Part shown: one piece after another, positions 8,389 through 16,744 of the stretch
Layout: each line of letters opens with the position of its first letter
Position numbering within the stretch: the first letter of the stretch is position 1
DNA from: Actinomyces faecalis
GTDB lineage: Bacteria > Actinomycetota > Actinomycetes > Actinomycetales > Actinomycetaceae
NCBI RefSeq assembly: GCF_013184985.2
Contig: NZ_CP063418.1
Coordinates: 930,001 to 994,000 of the forward strand
Direction: 5' to 3'
DNA: 64,000 nucleotides
Translations under genes and position numbers: made by a program
The notes under the pieces: model-generated
Databases searched by the model: none
Told to the model about the DNA's origin: nothing
The model's input: the letters and a program-made list of their open reading frames with translations, nothing else

Positions 8389-9090
8389 TCAGGCCAGCAG
8401 CGTCGCCAGAACCGGCGCCAAGTCTCGGAAGGCCTGGCCGCGGTGGGAGATCGCGTTCTTCTCCGCGGCGCTCATCTGCGCCGTCGTCCGCCCAGCAGCA
8501 CCGGGCTCGTCCTCCTGGAGCGGGACGAAGACGGGATCGTAGCCAAACCCACCCTCGCCGACCGGGGTCGTGAGCAGGCGCCCCTCCATCGAGCGCTCGA
8601 AGACGGTGACCGCGGGGGCCTCGGCGACGCACGCACCAGCCTGGGCAGCATGCTCAGCCCGACCCGGTACCACCAGGACCGCGGCGCAGGTGAAGCGTGC
8701 TGTGCGATGAGGGTCGGCGATGTCTGAGAGCTGGTCAAGCAGGAGACGCAGGTTCGCGGCGTCGTCCCCGTGGTGACCGCACCAGCGTGCCGAGAAGATC
8801 CCCGGTGCGCCTCCCAGGACGTCCACGCACAGGCCTGAGTCGTCAGCCACCGCCGGCAGGCCCGTGGCCTGGGCGAGGGCTCGTGCCTTGATCTCAGCGT
8901 TGGCCGCAAAGGTCAGCCCGTCCTCCACAGGCTCGGGCACGTCCAGGGCGGCAGCGGAGATGATCTGCTCCGGGTCGAGGCCGGGCACCAGCGGCGTGAG
9001 GATCGCGCGCAGCTCGGAGAGCTTGCCAGGGTTGTGGGTAGCCAGAACGAGCCGGGCTCCTGCGGGTACGGGCACCTGCGTCGTCGTCAC
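8389..9090 (-). CDS. rdgB: RdgB/HAM1 non-canonical purine NTP pyrophosphatase
   Basis: Hydrolyses dITP, XTP and related nucleotides to monophosphates, keeping damaged purines out of DNA and RNA. The 233 residues contain LVLATHNPGKLSEL (residues 14-27), DDSGLCVDVLGGAPGIFSAR with the catalytic Asp pair, and GFGYDPVFVP and ISHRGQAFR in the C-terminal half. About 20 extra residues lie around position 110. It follows rph by nine bases and is surely co-transcribed, the same order as Rv1340-Rv1341. Confidence 0.95.
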   Translation of the reverse strand: MTTTQVPVPAGARLVLATHNPGKLSELRAILTPLVPGLDPEQIISAAALDVPEPVEDGLTFAANAEIKARALAQATGLPAVADDSGLCVDVLGGAPGIFSARWCGHHGDDAANLRLLLDQLSDIADPHRTARFTCAAVLVVPGRAEHAAQAGACVAEAPAVTVFERSMEGRLLTTPVGEGGFGYDPVFVPLQEDEPGAAGRTTAQMSAAEKNAISHRGQAFRDLAPVLATLLA

Positions 9091-9099
9091 AGCGGCCTC

Positions 9100-9891
9100 T
9101 CAGGCGCTCTGGTCCGAGCGGACGGTGAAGGGCTCGTCCGAGGGGCCGTCCAGGACGGCCTTCTGCAGGGCGGCGAGCTCAGCGTTGCCCTTGGTGGCCA
9201 GGTCCAGCAACGAGTCGAGCTCGTCACGGTCGAACGGGGCGTGCTCAGCCGTTCCCTGCACCTCGATGAACTGTCCGGCTCCGGTCTGGACCACGTTCAT
9301 GTCAGTGTGGGCGCGCACGTCCTCCTCGTAGGGCAGGTCCAGGCAGGGCACGCCGTCGATGATCCCGACGCTGATGGCGGACAGCGAGTCAGAGACGACC
9401 GGCTTGCCGGCGCGCGGGGTGATGAGGCCCCGCGCGGTGCCCCAGGCGACGGCGTCGGCCAGGGCCACGTAGGCACCGGTCACCGAGGCGGTGCGGGTGC
9501 CGCCGTCGGCCTGCAGGACGTCGCAGTCCAGGGCGATGGTGTTCTCGCCCAGCGCCGCCACGTCGACGACGCCGCGCAGGGCCCGACCGATGAGGCGCGA
9601 GATCTCGTGCGTGCGCCCGCCGACCTTGCCTCGGACAGACTCGCGGCCCGAACGCTCCGAGCCTGCACGGGGGAGCATCGCGTACTCGGCGGTCACCCAG
9701 CCCTCGCCGCTGCCCTTGCGCCAGCGGGGGACGCCCTCGGTGAAGGAGGCGACGCAGAGCACGCGGGTACGTCCGAACTCGACCAGGACGCTGCCCTCGC
9801 CGTGCTCCTGCCAGTGACGGGTGATGGTGACAGGGCGCAGCTCGTCGGTGGCGCGCCCGTCCTGACGGGTGAAGGTAGATGGAGAAGTCAC
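9100..9891 (-). CDS. rph: Ribonuclease PH
   Basis: A phosphorolytic 3'-5' exoribonuclease that trims tRNA 3' ends. The 263 residues include [34 protein letters not shown] (RNA and phosphate-binding arginines), the [12 protein letters not shown] helix and [17 protein letters not shown]. The GTG at 9891 is preceded by TAGGCT with a 6-base gap, suggesting a leaderless start. It is the first gene of the rph-rdgB unit and lies just downstream of the tRNA-Leu gene in the same direction, so it may also receive read-through from that tRNA promoter. Confidence 0.95.
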   Translation of the reverse strand: MTSPSTFTRQDGRATDELRPVTITRHWQEHGEGSVLVEFGRTRVLCVASFTEGVPRWRKGSGEGWVTAEYAMLPRAGSERSGRESVRGKVGGRTHEISRLIGRALRGVVDVAALGENTIALDCDVLQADGGTRTASVTGAYVALADAVAWGTARGLITPRAGKPVVSDSLSAISVGIIDGVPCLDLPYEEDVRAHTDMNVVQTGAGQFIEVQGTAEHAPFDRDELDSLLDLATKGNAELAALQKAVLDGPSDEPFTVRSDQSA

Positions 9892-9897
9892 CCTTGC

Positions 9898-9903
9898 AGC
9901 CTA
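9898..9903 (-). promoter_or_regulatory. -10 element TAGGCT of rph
   Basis: TAGGCT on the minus strand lies 6 bases before the rph GTG. Confidence 0.5.
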
Positions 9904-9941
9904 CCTGGCGTCCGACGGCCAGGACCGGACCGGCTGCTCGT

Positions 9942-10021
<80 letters not shown>

Positions 10022-10224
10022 TCGGGGGACAGCCTAGCGGTTGACAGGGTCCTGGCCGAACTGGGCGCTCGCGGCCGTGGACAGCGGACGGCGATGCGGC
10101 TGGGCAGGAGGCGGCGCCGTCGGCGGGCCATCACGGCCACTGACGGGCCAGACGGACGCGCGGAGCGGGGAGTCGGGAAGGCGCCTCTTAAGTCCACTCG
10201 TGCAACCAAAGAGGGTGTGCGCGG

Positions 10225-10230
10225 TAGTCT
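10225..10230 (+). promoter_or_regulatory. -10 element TAGTCT
   Basis: TAGTCT lies 6 bases before the ATG at 10237, the same hexamer as before murI. No ribosome binding site is seen. Confidence 0.5.
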
Positions 10231-10236
10231 CGAGCC

Positions 10237-11370
10237 ATGGCACGCAATGACGCCCCAGGCACCCGAACCACTGACCTTCTGCCTCCTCTTCCCGACCTCG
10301 TCCACGAGCTGGTCGCTGAGGCGGGCGCCCAGGAGCTCGACCTTGCTGCTCTCGTTCCTGATCCGCAGGACGCCCCGCTCATCCGGTGGGGGATCCTCGG
10401 AGCCGGAGGTATCGCGGGCAGGTTCGCCACGGACGTCCCGAACCTGTCCTCCGGGGTCATCGCCGCCGTCGGATCACGTGACAGGTCCAAGGCGCAGACC
10501 TTCATCGACGCGCACCCGGGTACCGGCAAGGGCGGGGCTGCGCGTGCGCACGGCTCCTACGAGGAGCTTGTGGCTGATCCGGAGGTCGACGCGGTCTACG
10601 TCGCCACACCTCACATGTTCCACGCTGAGCAGGCGCTACTGGCCCTGCGCGCCGGCAAGCCGGTGCTGGTGGAGAAGTCCTTCACCGTCAACGCCTCCCA
10701 GGCCCGCGAGGTCCTCGACCTCGCGCAGTCGCAGGGCCTGTTCGCCATGGAGGCTATGTGGACCCGCTTCCTGCCTGGGCAGGTAGTGCTGCGCGCCCTG
10801 GCAGGAAGCGGTGCGCTGGGAAGGATCCGTAACGTGAGAGCCGACCACTACCAGGCGCTGCTGCACGTGCCACGGCTGGTTTGCCCCGAGCTCGCCGGTG
10901 GCGCACTGCTGGACCTGGGGGTCTACTCGGTCTCCTTCGTCCACTCCCTGCTGGGCGCCCCCGAGGCGGTGCGTGTGCTGGGACGACTCAGCCGGAAAGG
11001 CGTCGACCTGGACGAGGTCGTCGCGATGGGCTACCCCGGCGCGACGGCAGCGGCCAGTGCCGGCATGGACTGCTCCGGTACCAACACGGCACAGGTCGTG
11101 GGAGACAGGGCACGCGTCGACCTGAGCCCGTGCTTCTACACCCCGACGCCCCTGACGGTCTCCCGCCGCAGCGGCGACGGTTCCGGTACGGCAGCCACCT
11201 GGGACGCGTCGGTCCCCGGCGGATTCCAGCTCGAGGCCGCGGAGGCTGCTCGCTGCATCGCCGCCGGGCGGACCCAGTCCGAGATCATGCCCTGGTCGGC
11301 CACCCTGGAGGTCATGGAGCTGATGGACCAGGTGCGCCGCGATCTGGGTGTGGTCTACCCCGGCGAGTAG
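10237..11370 (+). CDS. Gfo/Idh/MocA family oxidoreductase
   Basis: A 377-residue NAD(P)-dependent oxidoreductase of the glucose-fructose oxidoreductase/inositol dehydrogenase family. After an unusual 47-residue N-terminal extension comes the Rossmann motif GILGAGGIAGRFA (starting near residue 52), then DAVYVATPHMFHAEQ and VLVEKSFTVNASQA, where EKS replaces the common EKP. FAMEAMWTRFLPG and GALLDLGVYSVS belong to the C-terminal alpha/beta domain. The substrate is unknown. It is monocistronic, starts as a probable leaderless message and ends before a bidirectional hairpin. Confidence 0.85.
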   Translation: MARNDAPGTRTTDLLPPLPDLVHELVAEAGAQELDLAALVPDPQDAPLIRWGILGAGGIAGRFATDVPNLSSGVIAAVGSRDRSKAQTFIDAHPGTGKGGAARAHGSYEELVADPEVDAVYVATPHMFHAEQALLALRAGKPVLVEKSFTVNASQAREVLDLAQSQGLFAMEAMWTRFLPGQVVLRALAGSGALGRIRNVRADHYQALLHVPRLVCPELAGGALLDLGVYSVSFVHSLLGAPEAVRVLGRLSRKGVDLDEVVAMGYPGATAAASAGMDCSGTNTAQVVGDRARVDLSPCFYTPTPLTVSRRSGDGSGTAATWDASVPGGFQLEAAEAARCIAAGRTQSEIMPWSATLEVMELMDQVRRDLGVVYPGE

Positions 11371-11394
11371 CCCGACCAGTGGCGCGGTGAGGAA

Positions 11395-11438
11395 CAGGTC
11401 GTGGGGCGTCGTCCATCAGGATGACTCCCCACGACCTG
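11395..11438. terminator. Bidirectional hairpin
   Basis: Perfect 12-base arms 11395-11406 and 11427-11438 are extended inward, after one mismatch, by a seven-pair stem. The hairpin lies between the oxidoreductase gene and bcp, which converge. Confidence 0.7.
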
Positions 11439-11476
11439 CCGGCTCTGTCTGCTGTGGGCCCGGGCTTCGCCAGGCT

Positions 11477-11953
11477 CTAGTCCAGGCCGAGCTCCTTGCG
11501 CAGGCGGCCGACGTGACCGGTGGCCTTGACGTTGTACCTGGCCAGCCGCACCGTAGCGTCCTTACCCACGACGACGGTCGAGCGGATGACACCGGTGAGT
11601 GTGCGCCCGTAGCTCTTCTTCTCGCCCCACGCGCCCCAGGCCTCCATGACCTCGTGGTCAGGGTCGGACAGGAGAGGGAAGGGGAGGGACTGCTGGGTGG
11701 CGAACCGCTCGATGGCCGCCTGGGAGTCCGGTGAGATGCCGACGACGGCGTAGCCTGCGTTCTTCCACGCCTCCAGCGAGTCGCGGAAGTCGCAGGCCTC
11801 CTTGGTGCACCCCGGGGTGGAGGCCCGGGGGTAGAAGTAGACGACGCAGCCCTCGCGGCTGGTGGCCAGAAGATCTGCCAGGTGGACCTCGGTCCCGGAG
11901 GCGTCGGGCAGGGTGAAGTCAGGGGCGGTGTCTCCCGCCGAGAGCTGGGGCAT
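11477..11953 (-). CDS. bcp: Thioredoxin-dependent thiol peroxidase (Bcp/PrxQ)
   Basis: Reduces hydrogen and organic peroxides in the cytoplasm using thioredoxin. The protein has 158 residues from ATG 11953, which follows AAGGAG at good spacing. Upstream in-frame sequence to 12169 has no homology and is excluded. APDFTLPD near residue 10 opens the thioredoxin fold. STPGCTKEACDF carries the peroxidatic Cys and a second Cys five residues later, the PrxQ 2-Cys arrangement. VVGISPDS and FPLLSDPDHEVM follow as expected. Length is normal for the family. Confidence 0.93.
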   Translation of the reverse strand: MPQLSAGDTAPDFTLPDASGTEVHLADLLATSREGCVVYFYPRASTPGCTKEACDFRDSLEAWKNAGYAVVGISPDSQAAIERFATQQSLPFPLLSDPDHEVMEAWGAWGEKKSYGRTLTGVIRSTVVVGKDATVRLARYNVKATGHVGRLRKELGLD

Positions 11954-12148
11954 GTGGTCTCCTTCACGTCGGTGACGGTCCATGGTAGAGCCTGGCTGCC
12001 GTACCGCCTCGGCTGCTGCTGTCCTGGCTGCGCGTCGGCCGCTCGCCTTGCGCGCCGCCCCCTGGTGCCTGCTGCGCCTGGTGGGCACGTGCTGCGAGGT
12101 GACCCAGGGGCGGAGACGTAGCCAGAGGTAGCGGGGGAAGGCTCCTGA

Positions 12149-12193
12149 CGACGATCGCCTGTCCCACACACTACGCGGGACAGGCGATCGTCG
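12149..12193. terminator. Perfect 17-bp hairpin
   Basis: Arms 12149-12165 and 12177-12193 are perfect with an 11-base loop. It follows the small minus-strand open frame ending at 12232 and lies upstream of bcp. Confidence 0.6.
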
Positions 12194-12231
12194 ATAGTAG
12201 TGGAGGTACCCACTGCGAGGGCGGGCGCGCC

Positions 12232-12414
12232 TCAGGCCGCCAGGGCCAGGGCGTCGCGCGCTGCCTCGAAGCGCTCCAGCGCCCGCTCCAGGCGGGAGGG
12301 GGAGGCGCTAGCGCCCAGGGAGCGAAGCTCAGCCTGTGCTGCGGAGTACTCCCGCTCGGCGGCCTCGCGCAGGTCCTGGTGGGTATGCATCGTGCTCATC
12401 ATCTGTCTCATCAT
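12232..12414 (-). CDS. Small helical protein, unknown function
   Basis: An open frame of 60 codons at most, with a charged, Ala/Glu/Arg-rich sequence likely to be two helices (LREAAEREYSAAQAELR and ALERFEAARDALALA). Several Met codons occur at the start: AGAAGG abuts the first (12414) and is 12 bases from the fifth (12402), so the start is unclear. A 17-bp hairpin follows the stop, which favours a real gene. No family recognised. Confidence 0.4.
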   Translation of the reverse strand: MMRQMMSTMHTHQDLREAAEREYSAAQAELRSLGASASPSRLERALERFEAARDALALAA

Positions 12415-12757
12415 CCTTCTTCAACATCTTGGCCCTGGAGGGCCCCTCAGCGCTGGGAGTGGATAGCAGGTCGTTCCTGCGCCCAGCATGTGTGGTCTGG
12501 TCCGGCTCCCCATAGCCGACTCGGTCGGGGGAGCTCCCGGGTAGGGCGGCGCTGGTCCGCGAGCCTCGCGGCCGTGGCACTGCCCGACGCAAGGATGAAC
12601 GCCTGAGGTAGCCACCTGTATTCCGGCAGGTGACGGTTCAACCTCGAACGCGTGAGCACTAGGGTCCTCGACCATTTGACGACCTCGGAGCTGCGTGCCC
12701 ACGAGCACTGCCGACGTGTACGGAAGACCCGAAGCGTCAGGCAGCAGCCTTGCGTGG
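12415..12757. other. Intergenic region without a supported gene
   Basis: Between the small protein and the first tRNA-Lys I see no convincing coding frame, repeat or RNA motif. Open frames exist on both strands, but their residue use looks like shadow translation. Confidence 0.5.
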
Positions 12758-12831
12758 TACCCCCTCAGGGACTCGAACCCTGGACACCCTGATTAAGAGT
12801 CAGGTGCTCTAACCAACTGAGCTAAGGAGGC
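12758..12831 (-). tRNA. tRNA-Lys (anticodon CUU), copy 2
   Basis: The minus strand gives acceptor GCCTCCT, D-arm AGCTCAGTTGGTTAGAGC, anticodon stem CCTGA/TCAGG with loop anticodon CTT, and T-arm CAGGGTTCGAGTCCCTG. CCA appears to be encoded next (12755-12757). The gene is identical to the upstream copy. Confidence 0.95.
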
Positions 12832-12871
12832 GTTGGTTGTGGAAGTGGCTGTTGATCAACCTCTCCCGTGG

Positions 12872-12945
12872 TACCCCCTCAGGGACTCGAACCCTGGACA
12901 CCCTGATTAAGAGTCAGGTGCTCTAACCAACTGAGCTAAGGAGGC
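12872..12945 (-). tRNA. tRNA-Lys (anticodon CUU), copy 1
   Basis: Same sequence as the gene at 12758-12831, including an encoded CCA (12869-12871). It is the upstream member of the pair; only 37 bases separate CCA of one from the first base of the other, so both probably come from one precursor. Confidence 0.95.
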
Positions 12946-13072
12946 ATGTCTCGTGACGCTGACGCGTCCGGCGACGGAGGAAGACTCTACGTGCCTTACT
13001 CGCTTGAGTCCAATCAAGGAACCGCGAATTGGTATAAATGTGCGAGAAGTCTCAGGGGTGGGCTCCGTGGTG

Positions 13073-14101
13073 TCAGAAGCCTCCCGAGAGATCGGTGGCG
13101 AGACGGTCAGTGGCCTCGATCAGGGCGGACAGCGTCTGCGGTTCTGAGAAGGAGTGCCCGGCGGTGGGAGACACGTGCAGCTCCGCCTCGGGCCACGCGC
13201 GGTGCAGCGCCCAGGCCGTCCCGATCGGGCAGCACATGTCGTACCGGCCCTGGACGATGACTCCAGGAATATGGTGCTCGGCAAGGACGCGGGCGCCCTC
13301 GATGAGCTGGCCGTCCTCCATCCACCCGCGGTGGTAGAAGAAGTGGTTCTCGATCCGGGCGAAGGTCACAGCGTAGCCAGGGTCCTGCACCTCGTCGATG
13401 TGGGACTGGTCCCGTAGCAGCGTCGAGGTCGCGGCCTCCCAGGTCGTCCAGGCGGTACCGGCCGGGCCGTGGACGGCCGGGTCCGGGTTGCTGAGCAGCT
13501 CGTGGTAGCGCTCGATGTAGCCGCCGGGCTCCACGTCCTTGCCGGCGCCAGCGACGTAGTGCTCCCACTCGTCAGGCCAGACCATGTCAGCGCCGCCAGC
13601 CTCGTAGTACCAGTCCAGCTCCCGCTTGCGCAGGGTGAAGATGCCGCGCAGGACCAGGGCCAGGACCCGCTGCGGGTAGGACTGGGCGTAGGCCAGGGCC
13701 AGGGTCGAGCCCCACGATCCGCCGAAGACCAGCCAGCGATCGATACCCAGGTGCGTGCGCAGCCTCTCGATGTCCTCCACGAGGTGCCAGGTGGTGTTGG
13801 CCGACAGGTCGGCCTCGGGCTCCCAGGCGTGGGGGAGCGAGCGTCCGCAACCACGCTGGTCGAACAGGATGATGCGATAGCGCTCGGGGTCAAAGACCTG
13901 ACGGTGGGACGGCACGCAGCCTCCGCCGGGGCCGCCGTGAAGGAAGACGGCGGGAACCCCCAGGGGGTTCCCGCACTCCTCCCAGTAGATCTGCTGACCG
14001 TCCCCGACGTCGAGCATGCCGGTGGCCCGAGGCTCGATGGGCGGGTAGAAGCCGCGCAGCGGGCGGGAGCTGGCGTCGTCGTTCACGGAAGGGGCGGTCA
14101 T
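13073..14101 (-). CDS. pip: Prolyl aminopeptidase (proline iminopeptidase)
   Basis: Removes N-terminal proline from peptides. This is an alpha/beta hydrolase of peptidase family S33. The 342 residues include LHGGPGGG (oxyanion region), FDQRGCGRS, the nucleophile elbow GGSWGS with the catalytic Ser, GRYDMCCP with the acid, and GHSFSEP with the catalytic His. ATG 14101 is used; an ATG three codons upstream (14110) is possible. No clear ribosome binding site. It is divergent from the ATP-grasp gene across about 100 bases. Confidence 0.93.
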   Translation of the reverse strand: MTAPSVNDDASSRPLRGFYPPIEPRATGMLDVGDGQQIYWEECGNPLGVPAVFLHGGPGGGCVPSHRQVFDPERYRIILFDQRGCGRSLPHAWEPEADLSANTTWHLVEDIERLRTHLGIDRWLVFGGSWGSTLALAYAQSYPQRVLALVLRGIFTLRKRELDWYYEAGGADMVWPDEWEHYVAGAGKDVEPGGYIERYHELLSNPDPAVHGPAGTAWTTWEAATSTLLRDQSHIDEVQDPGYAVTFARIENHFFYHRGWMEDGQLIEGARVLAEHHIPGVIVQGRYDMCCPIGTAWALHRAWPEAELHVSPTAGHSFSEPQTLSALIEATDRLATDLSGGF

Positions 14102-14188
14102 GGACGCCATTGTGGCGCAGTGGGCCGCCCTGAGTGTCAGGTCAGCCATATCGGTGCCGTGGGGCCGCGGGGGCGGGCGCGAAGAAGG

Positions 14189-14194
14189 TACGGT
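14189..14194 (+). promoter_or_regulatory. -10-like TACGGT
   Basis: TACGGT lies 6 bases before the GTG at 14201, again a leaderless-type layout. Confidence 0.45.
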
Positions 14195-14200
14195 AGCGGG

Positions 14201-15121
14201 GTGACCAAACCGATCGTGACTCTCGCGACCTGCGCCGACTACCCGGACCTCGACGTCGACGACCAGGCTCTGTCTGACGCGCTGGCGGAGCGTGGTATCG
14301 AGCCGCGCGTCGCCGTGTGGAATGACCCGGACGTCGACTGGGACGAGGCCGGGGTCGTCGTGCTGCGCTCGGTACGTGACTATGCCAAGAAACGCAATTA
14401 CGAGTCCTTCCTGGGCTGGGCGCACTCGGTTCCCCGTTTGCTTAACCACCCTGCCGTCGTCGACTGGAACTCGGACAAGCACTACCTCCAGCGGATGACC
14501 GGCCACGGCGTGCCCATGATCCCGACCATGTGGCTGGAGCCGGAGCAGGGCCTGTCCAAGCACCAGGTCCACACCCGCTTCCCGGCCCACGGTGACTTCG
14601 TGGTCAAGCCGGCTGTCTCCTCCGGTGGGCGTGGCACCGGGCGCTACACCGCCACCGACGCTCGTTCGCGCTCGGAGGCGATCAACGACGCGATGCACCA
14701 CCTCGGACGCGGACGCACCGTCATGGTCCAGCGGTATCTGGAGGAGGTGGACCGTAAGGGAGAGCTCTCCTTGGTCTACTTCAACGGTGTGCTCTCCCAC
14801 GCCGTGGAGAAGGCGCCGATGCTCCACCCCTCCTTCCGCTCCACCGACGAGGTCCACGAGGAGATCGTCACCGCGCGTGAGCCCAGCGAGCAGGAGTGGC
14901 TGTGGGGCGAGCGCGTGCGCAAGGCGATCCACGGCCTGATCAAGGAGACCGCGGGACGCGACATCCAGCTGCTGTTCAACCGCGTGGACGTGGTCGCGGA
15001 CGGGCAGGGTGGCTTCTACCTCATGGAGGTCTCGCTCATCGACGCAGGCCTCTACCTGGGCTCGACGCCCGAGGCACTGACGAACTTTGCCGACGCGATC
15101 GCCCAGCGCGCCTTCTGGTGA
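14201..15121 (+). CDS. ATP-grasp ligase, DcsG-like
   Basis: A 306-residue ATP-grasp enzyme related to the family that includes O-ureido-serine cyclo-ligase DcsG and RimK-type ligases. The N-terminus (TLATCADYPDLDVDDQAL) and VVVLRSVRDYAKK match that group. FVVKPAVSSGGRGTGRY is the ATP-binding loop, VMVQRYLEEVD the second ATP-contact strand, and FYLMEVSLIDAGLYLG the metal-binding end, where many relatives have an N-P pair. Substrate unknown. GTG 14201 is preferred; the frame is open far upstream only because it is antisense to pip. Confidence 0.8.
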   Translation: MTKPIVTLATCADYPDLDVDDQALSDALAERGIEPRVAVWNDPDVDWDEAGVVVLRSVRDYAKKRNYESFLGWAHSVPRLLNHPAVVDWNSDKHYLQRMTGHGVPMIPTMWLEPEQGLSKHQVHTRFPAHGDFVVKPAVSSGGRGTGRYTATDARSRSEAINDAMHHLGRGRTVMVQRYLEEVDRKGELSLVYFNGVLSHAVEKAPMLHPSFRSTDEVHEEIVTAREPSEQEWLWGERVRKAIHGLIKETAGRDIQLLFNRVDVVADGQGGFYLMEVSLIDAGLYLGSTPEALTNFADAIAQRAFW

Positions 15122-15188
15122 GGCCCTGGCACGCGCTGAGGACCCGAGGGCTGAGGCGTGAGCCCTAGGAAGAGGAGACAATGAGACC

Positions 15189-15572
15189 ATGAGAGCTCTG
15201 CTGAACATCATCTGGGTCGTCTTTGGTGGCTTCTGGCTGTTCCTGAGCTACCTGTTCTTCGGCGTCGTCGCCTGCGTCTTCATCGTGACGATCCCGGCAG
15301 GCGTGGCCTGCTTCCGCATCGCCGGCTACGCCCTGTGGCCCTTCGGGCGCACAGTCGTGGAGAGGCCGGGCGCCGGGGCGATGAGCGGGCTGTCCAACCT
15401 CGTGTGGTTCCTGGTGGCTGGCCTGTGGCTCGCGATCGGGCACGTGACGACGGCGGCCGCCCAGGCCGTCACAATCATCGGGATCCCGCTGGCCATCGCC
15501 AACCTCAAGATGATCCCGGTGACCTGCTTCCCCTTCGGCAAGGAGGTCGTTGACGGAGACGGCATCCTCTGA
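15189..15572 (+). CDS. YccF domain membrane protein
   Basis: A 127-residue inner-membrane protein with two copies of the YccF-type segment. Each copy has a hydrophobic span followed by an IP-A/P element and FPFG or WPFGR: first copy around residues 3-52, second around 66-118. Function is not established. AGGAAGAGGAG lies upstream of the ATG. It follows the ATP-grasp gene in the same direction after 67 bases and may be co-transcribed. Confidence 0.85.
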   Translation: MRALLNIIWVVFGGFWLFLSYLFFGVVACVFIVTIPAGVACFRIAGYALWPFGRTVVERPGAGAMSGLSNLVWFLVAGLWLAIGHVTTAAAQAVTIIGIPLAIANLKMIPVTCFPFGKEVVDGDGIL

Positions 15573-15677
15573 CGGGGAACTGGCAACCGCCGGGCCTACC
15601 GTTCTCGACCTCGCCCCGAGGGGTAGGCGCGGTGCGCGAGAATGAGGTATCAGGGAACAGACCCGGGTATCGGTCTG

Positions 15678-15842
15678 TTATGACCGCTTTCGACCGTGAC
15701 GCAGGTACGTGGTCAGCGCGGCAAGATCGAGCGCCGTCATTGCTCCCATGACTGCCATGAACCACGGGCTTCCACCGTCCAGTAAACAGGCCGCGCCGTA
15801 CGTCGCTCCGCACGCTAGGACTAGCGTGGTGGTGTCCTTCAT
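15678..15842 (-). CDS. Small membrane protein, 54 residues
   Basis: A short gene supported by a strong ribosome binding site (AGGAGGAG, five bases or fewer before the ATG at 15842). The product has two hydrophobic spans, TTTLVLACGATYGAACLL and WFMAVMGAMTALDLAAL, and a basic tail ending RHGRKRS, so it probably lies in the membrane with the tail in the cytoplasm. No family recognised. The direct-repeat cluster at 15941-16067 lies upstream of it, which suggests a regulated or element-borne gene. It may encode a small protein of a former integrative element; that is a guess. Confidence 0.6.
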   Translation of the reverse strand: MKDTTTLVLACGATYGAACLLDGGSPWFMAVMGAMTALDLAALTTYLRHGRKRS

Positions 15843-15940
15843 GTCTCCTCCTGACGGGTAGAGGAAGGTGCCTGGCCCCTCGTGGGAAGGGGCCGGGTGA
15901 CCTCTCAGGGCTTCCGGTGCCTTCCCTTTTCGTGATGCTG

Positions 15941-16067
15941 GCTACCCCTTCATCGTGCTCGCTACCTGAGATAACAGCACAAGGGGTAGCGGTGTACACC
16001 AGGGGGTGCGGCGGCCACCAAGGGGTAGCGGCCAACACGACTTGTCCCACATCCCGGGACTTGTCCC
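15941..16067. repeat. Iteron-like cluster with ~19-bp period
   Basis: AAGGGGTAGCGG occurs at 15981-15992 and 16020-16031, with a diverged copy (CAGGGGGTGCGG) at 16000-16011 between them, giving starts 19-20 bases apart. An inverted copy GCTACCCCTT is at 15941-15950. Right beside them GACTTGTCCC is repeated at 16039 and 16058, again 19 bases apart. Two-helical-turn spacing suggests cooperative protein binding. No other feature occupies 15843-16143. Confidence 0.6.
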
Positions 16068-16143
16068 TAGACGCGAGCCGCGACAGTGCGAGCAAAGAGA
16101 CGTCGAGGGGAGGAGTGAGTCGGGCTAGGGACGATGAGTGCGC

Positions 16144-16653
16144 CTAGTCCTGCGCCTCCAGCGGGGCGAAGGAAGCCTGGGCGACGGCGGCCAGGTCTGC
16201 TGGCGCCAGCCGTACGCTGACCCCGCGCCGGCCGCCGGAGACGATCACCGAGTCCGCGTGCTCGACCGAGGCGTCGACGACCACCGGCATGCGCCGCTTG
16301 AGTCCGAGCGGGGAGATTCCGCCGACGACGGAGCCGGTGATGCGCTCGGCGTCAGCCGGTGGGATGAGAGCCGCCTTCTTCATCCCCAGCGCCTTGGCAG
16401 CGTGCTTGAGACTGAGCCGGTGGCTGACGGGCAGCACGCACACCCCGACCTGGTCGCCGTCGCCGACCAGCAGGGTCTTGAGCGCAAGGTCAGGGTCTAC
16501 CGCGAGCTTGGCAGCCGCTTCCTGCCCGAAGCCGGTCGTGGAGCGGTCCGACTGCTCGTAGGTGAGGACCTCGTGCGCCACGCCCGCCCTGTCCAGGGCG
16601 AGAAGGGTCGGTGTGGCCGCGCCGGGCTGGGACCCGCGGTGCTTCTTGCTCAT
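16144..16653 (-). CDS. ybaK: Cys-tRNA(Pro) deacylase YbaK
   Basis: Hydrolyses Cys-tRNA(Pro) formed by mischarging. The 169-residue length is normal for YbaK/EbsC. Visible blocks are LDRAGVAHEVLTYEQ near residue 20, LALKTLLVGDGDQ with the active-site Lys region, AAKALGMKKAALIPPADAERITG, and VVGGISPLGLKRRMPV with the GxxSPxG motif. ATG 16653 is preceded by TAGGGT with a 7-base gap; the more upstream in-frame sequence has no similarity to the family. Confidence 0.92.
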   Translation of the reverse strand: MSKKHRGSQPGAATPTLLALDRAGVAHEVLTYEQSDRSTTGFGQEAAAKLAVDPDLALKTLLVGDGDQVGVCVLPVSHRLSLKHAAKALGMKKAALIPPADAERITGSVVGGISPLGLKRRMPVVVDASVEHADSVIVSGGRRGVSVRLAPADLAAVAQASFAPLEAQD

Positions 16654-16660
16654 GGACCAG

Positions 16661-16666
16661 ACCCTA
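16661..16666 (-). promoter_or_regulatory. -10-like TAGGGT of ybaK
   Basis: On the minus strand TAGGGT lies 7 bases before the ybaK ATG; no ribosome binding site is seen. Confidence 0.45.
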
Positions 16667-16744
16667 GTCCTATCACCGCCGGCCCCGGCTCGTGGGACCG
16701 AGGCCGCTAGCCGGGCTCCGGAGAGAGCACGATGGTGGCGGACG

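Noticed and set aside
13469-14200. Long plus-strand open frame upstream of the ATP-grasp gene
   Set aside because: It is antisense to the well-supported prolyl aminopeptidase and has no similarity of its own; the ATP-grasp family starts at GTG 14201.
14102-15211. Minus-strand open frame extending pip upstream to a 712-residue protein
   Set aside because: The extension is the shadow of the ATP-grasp gene; pip homologues start at the Met at 14101 or 14110.
15941-16067. CRISPR array
   Set aside because: Repeats are short (10-12 bases), only 19-20 bases apart and degenerate; no spacer-repeat alternation and no cas gene.
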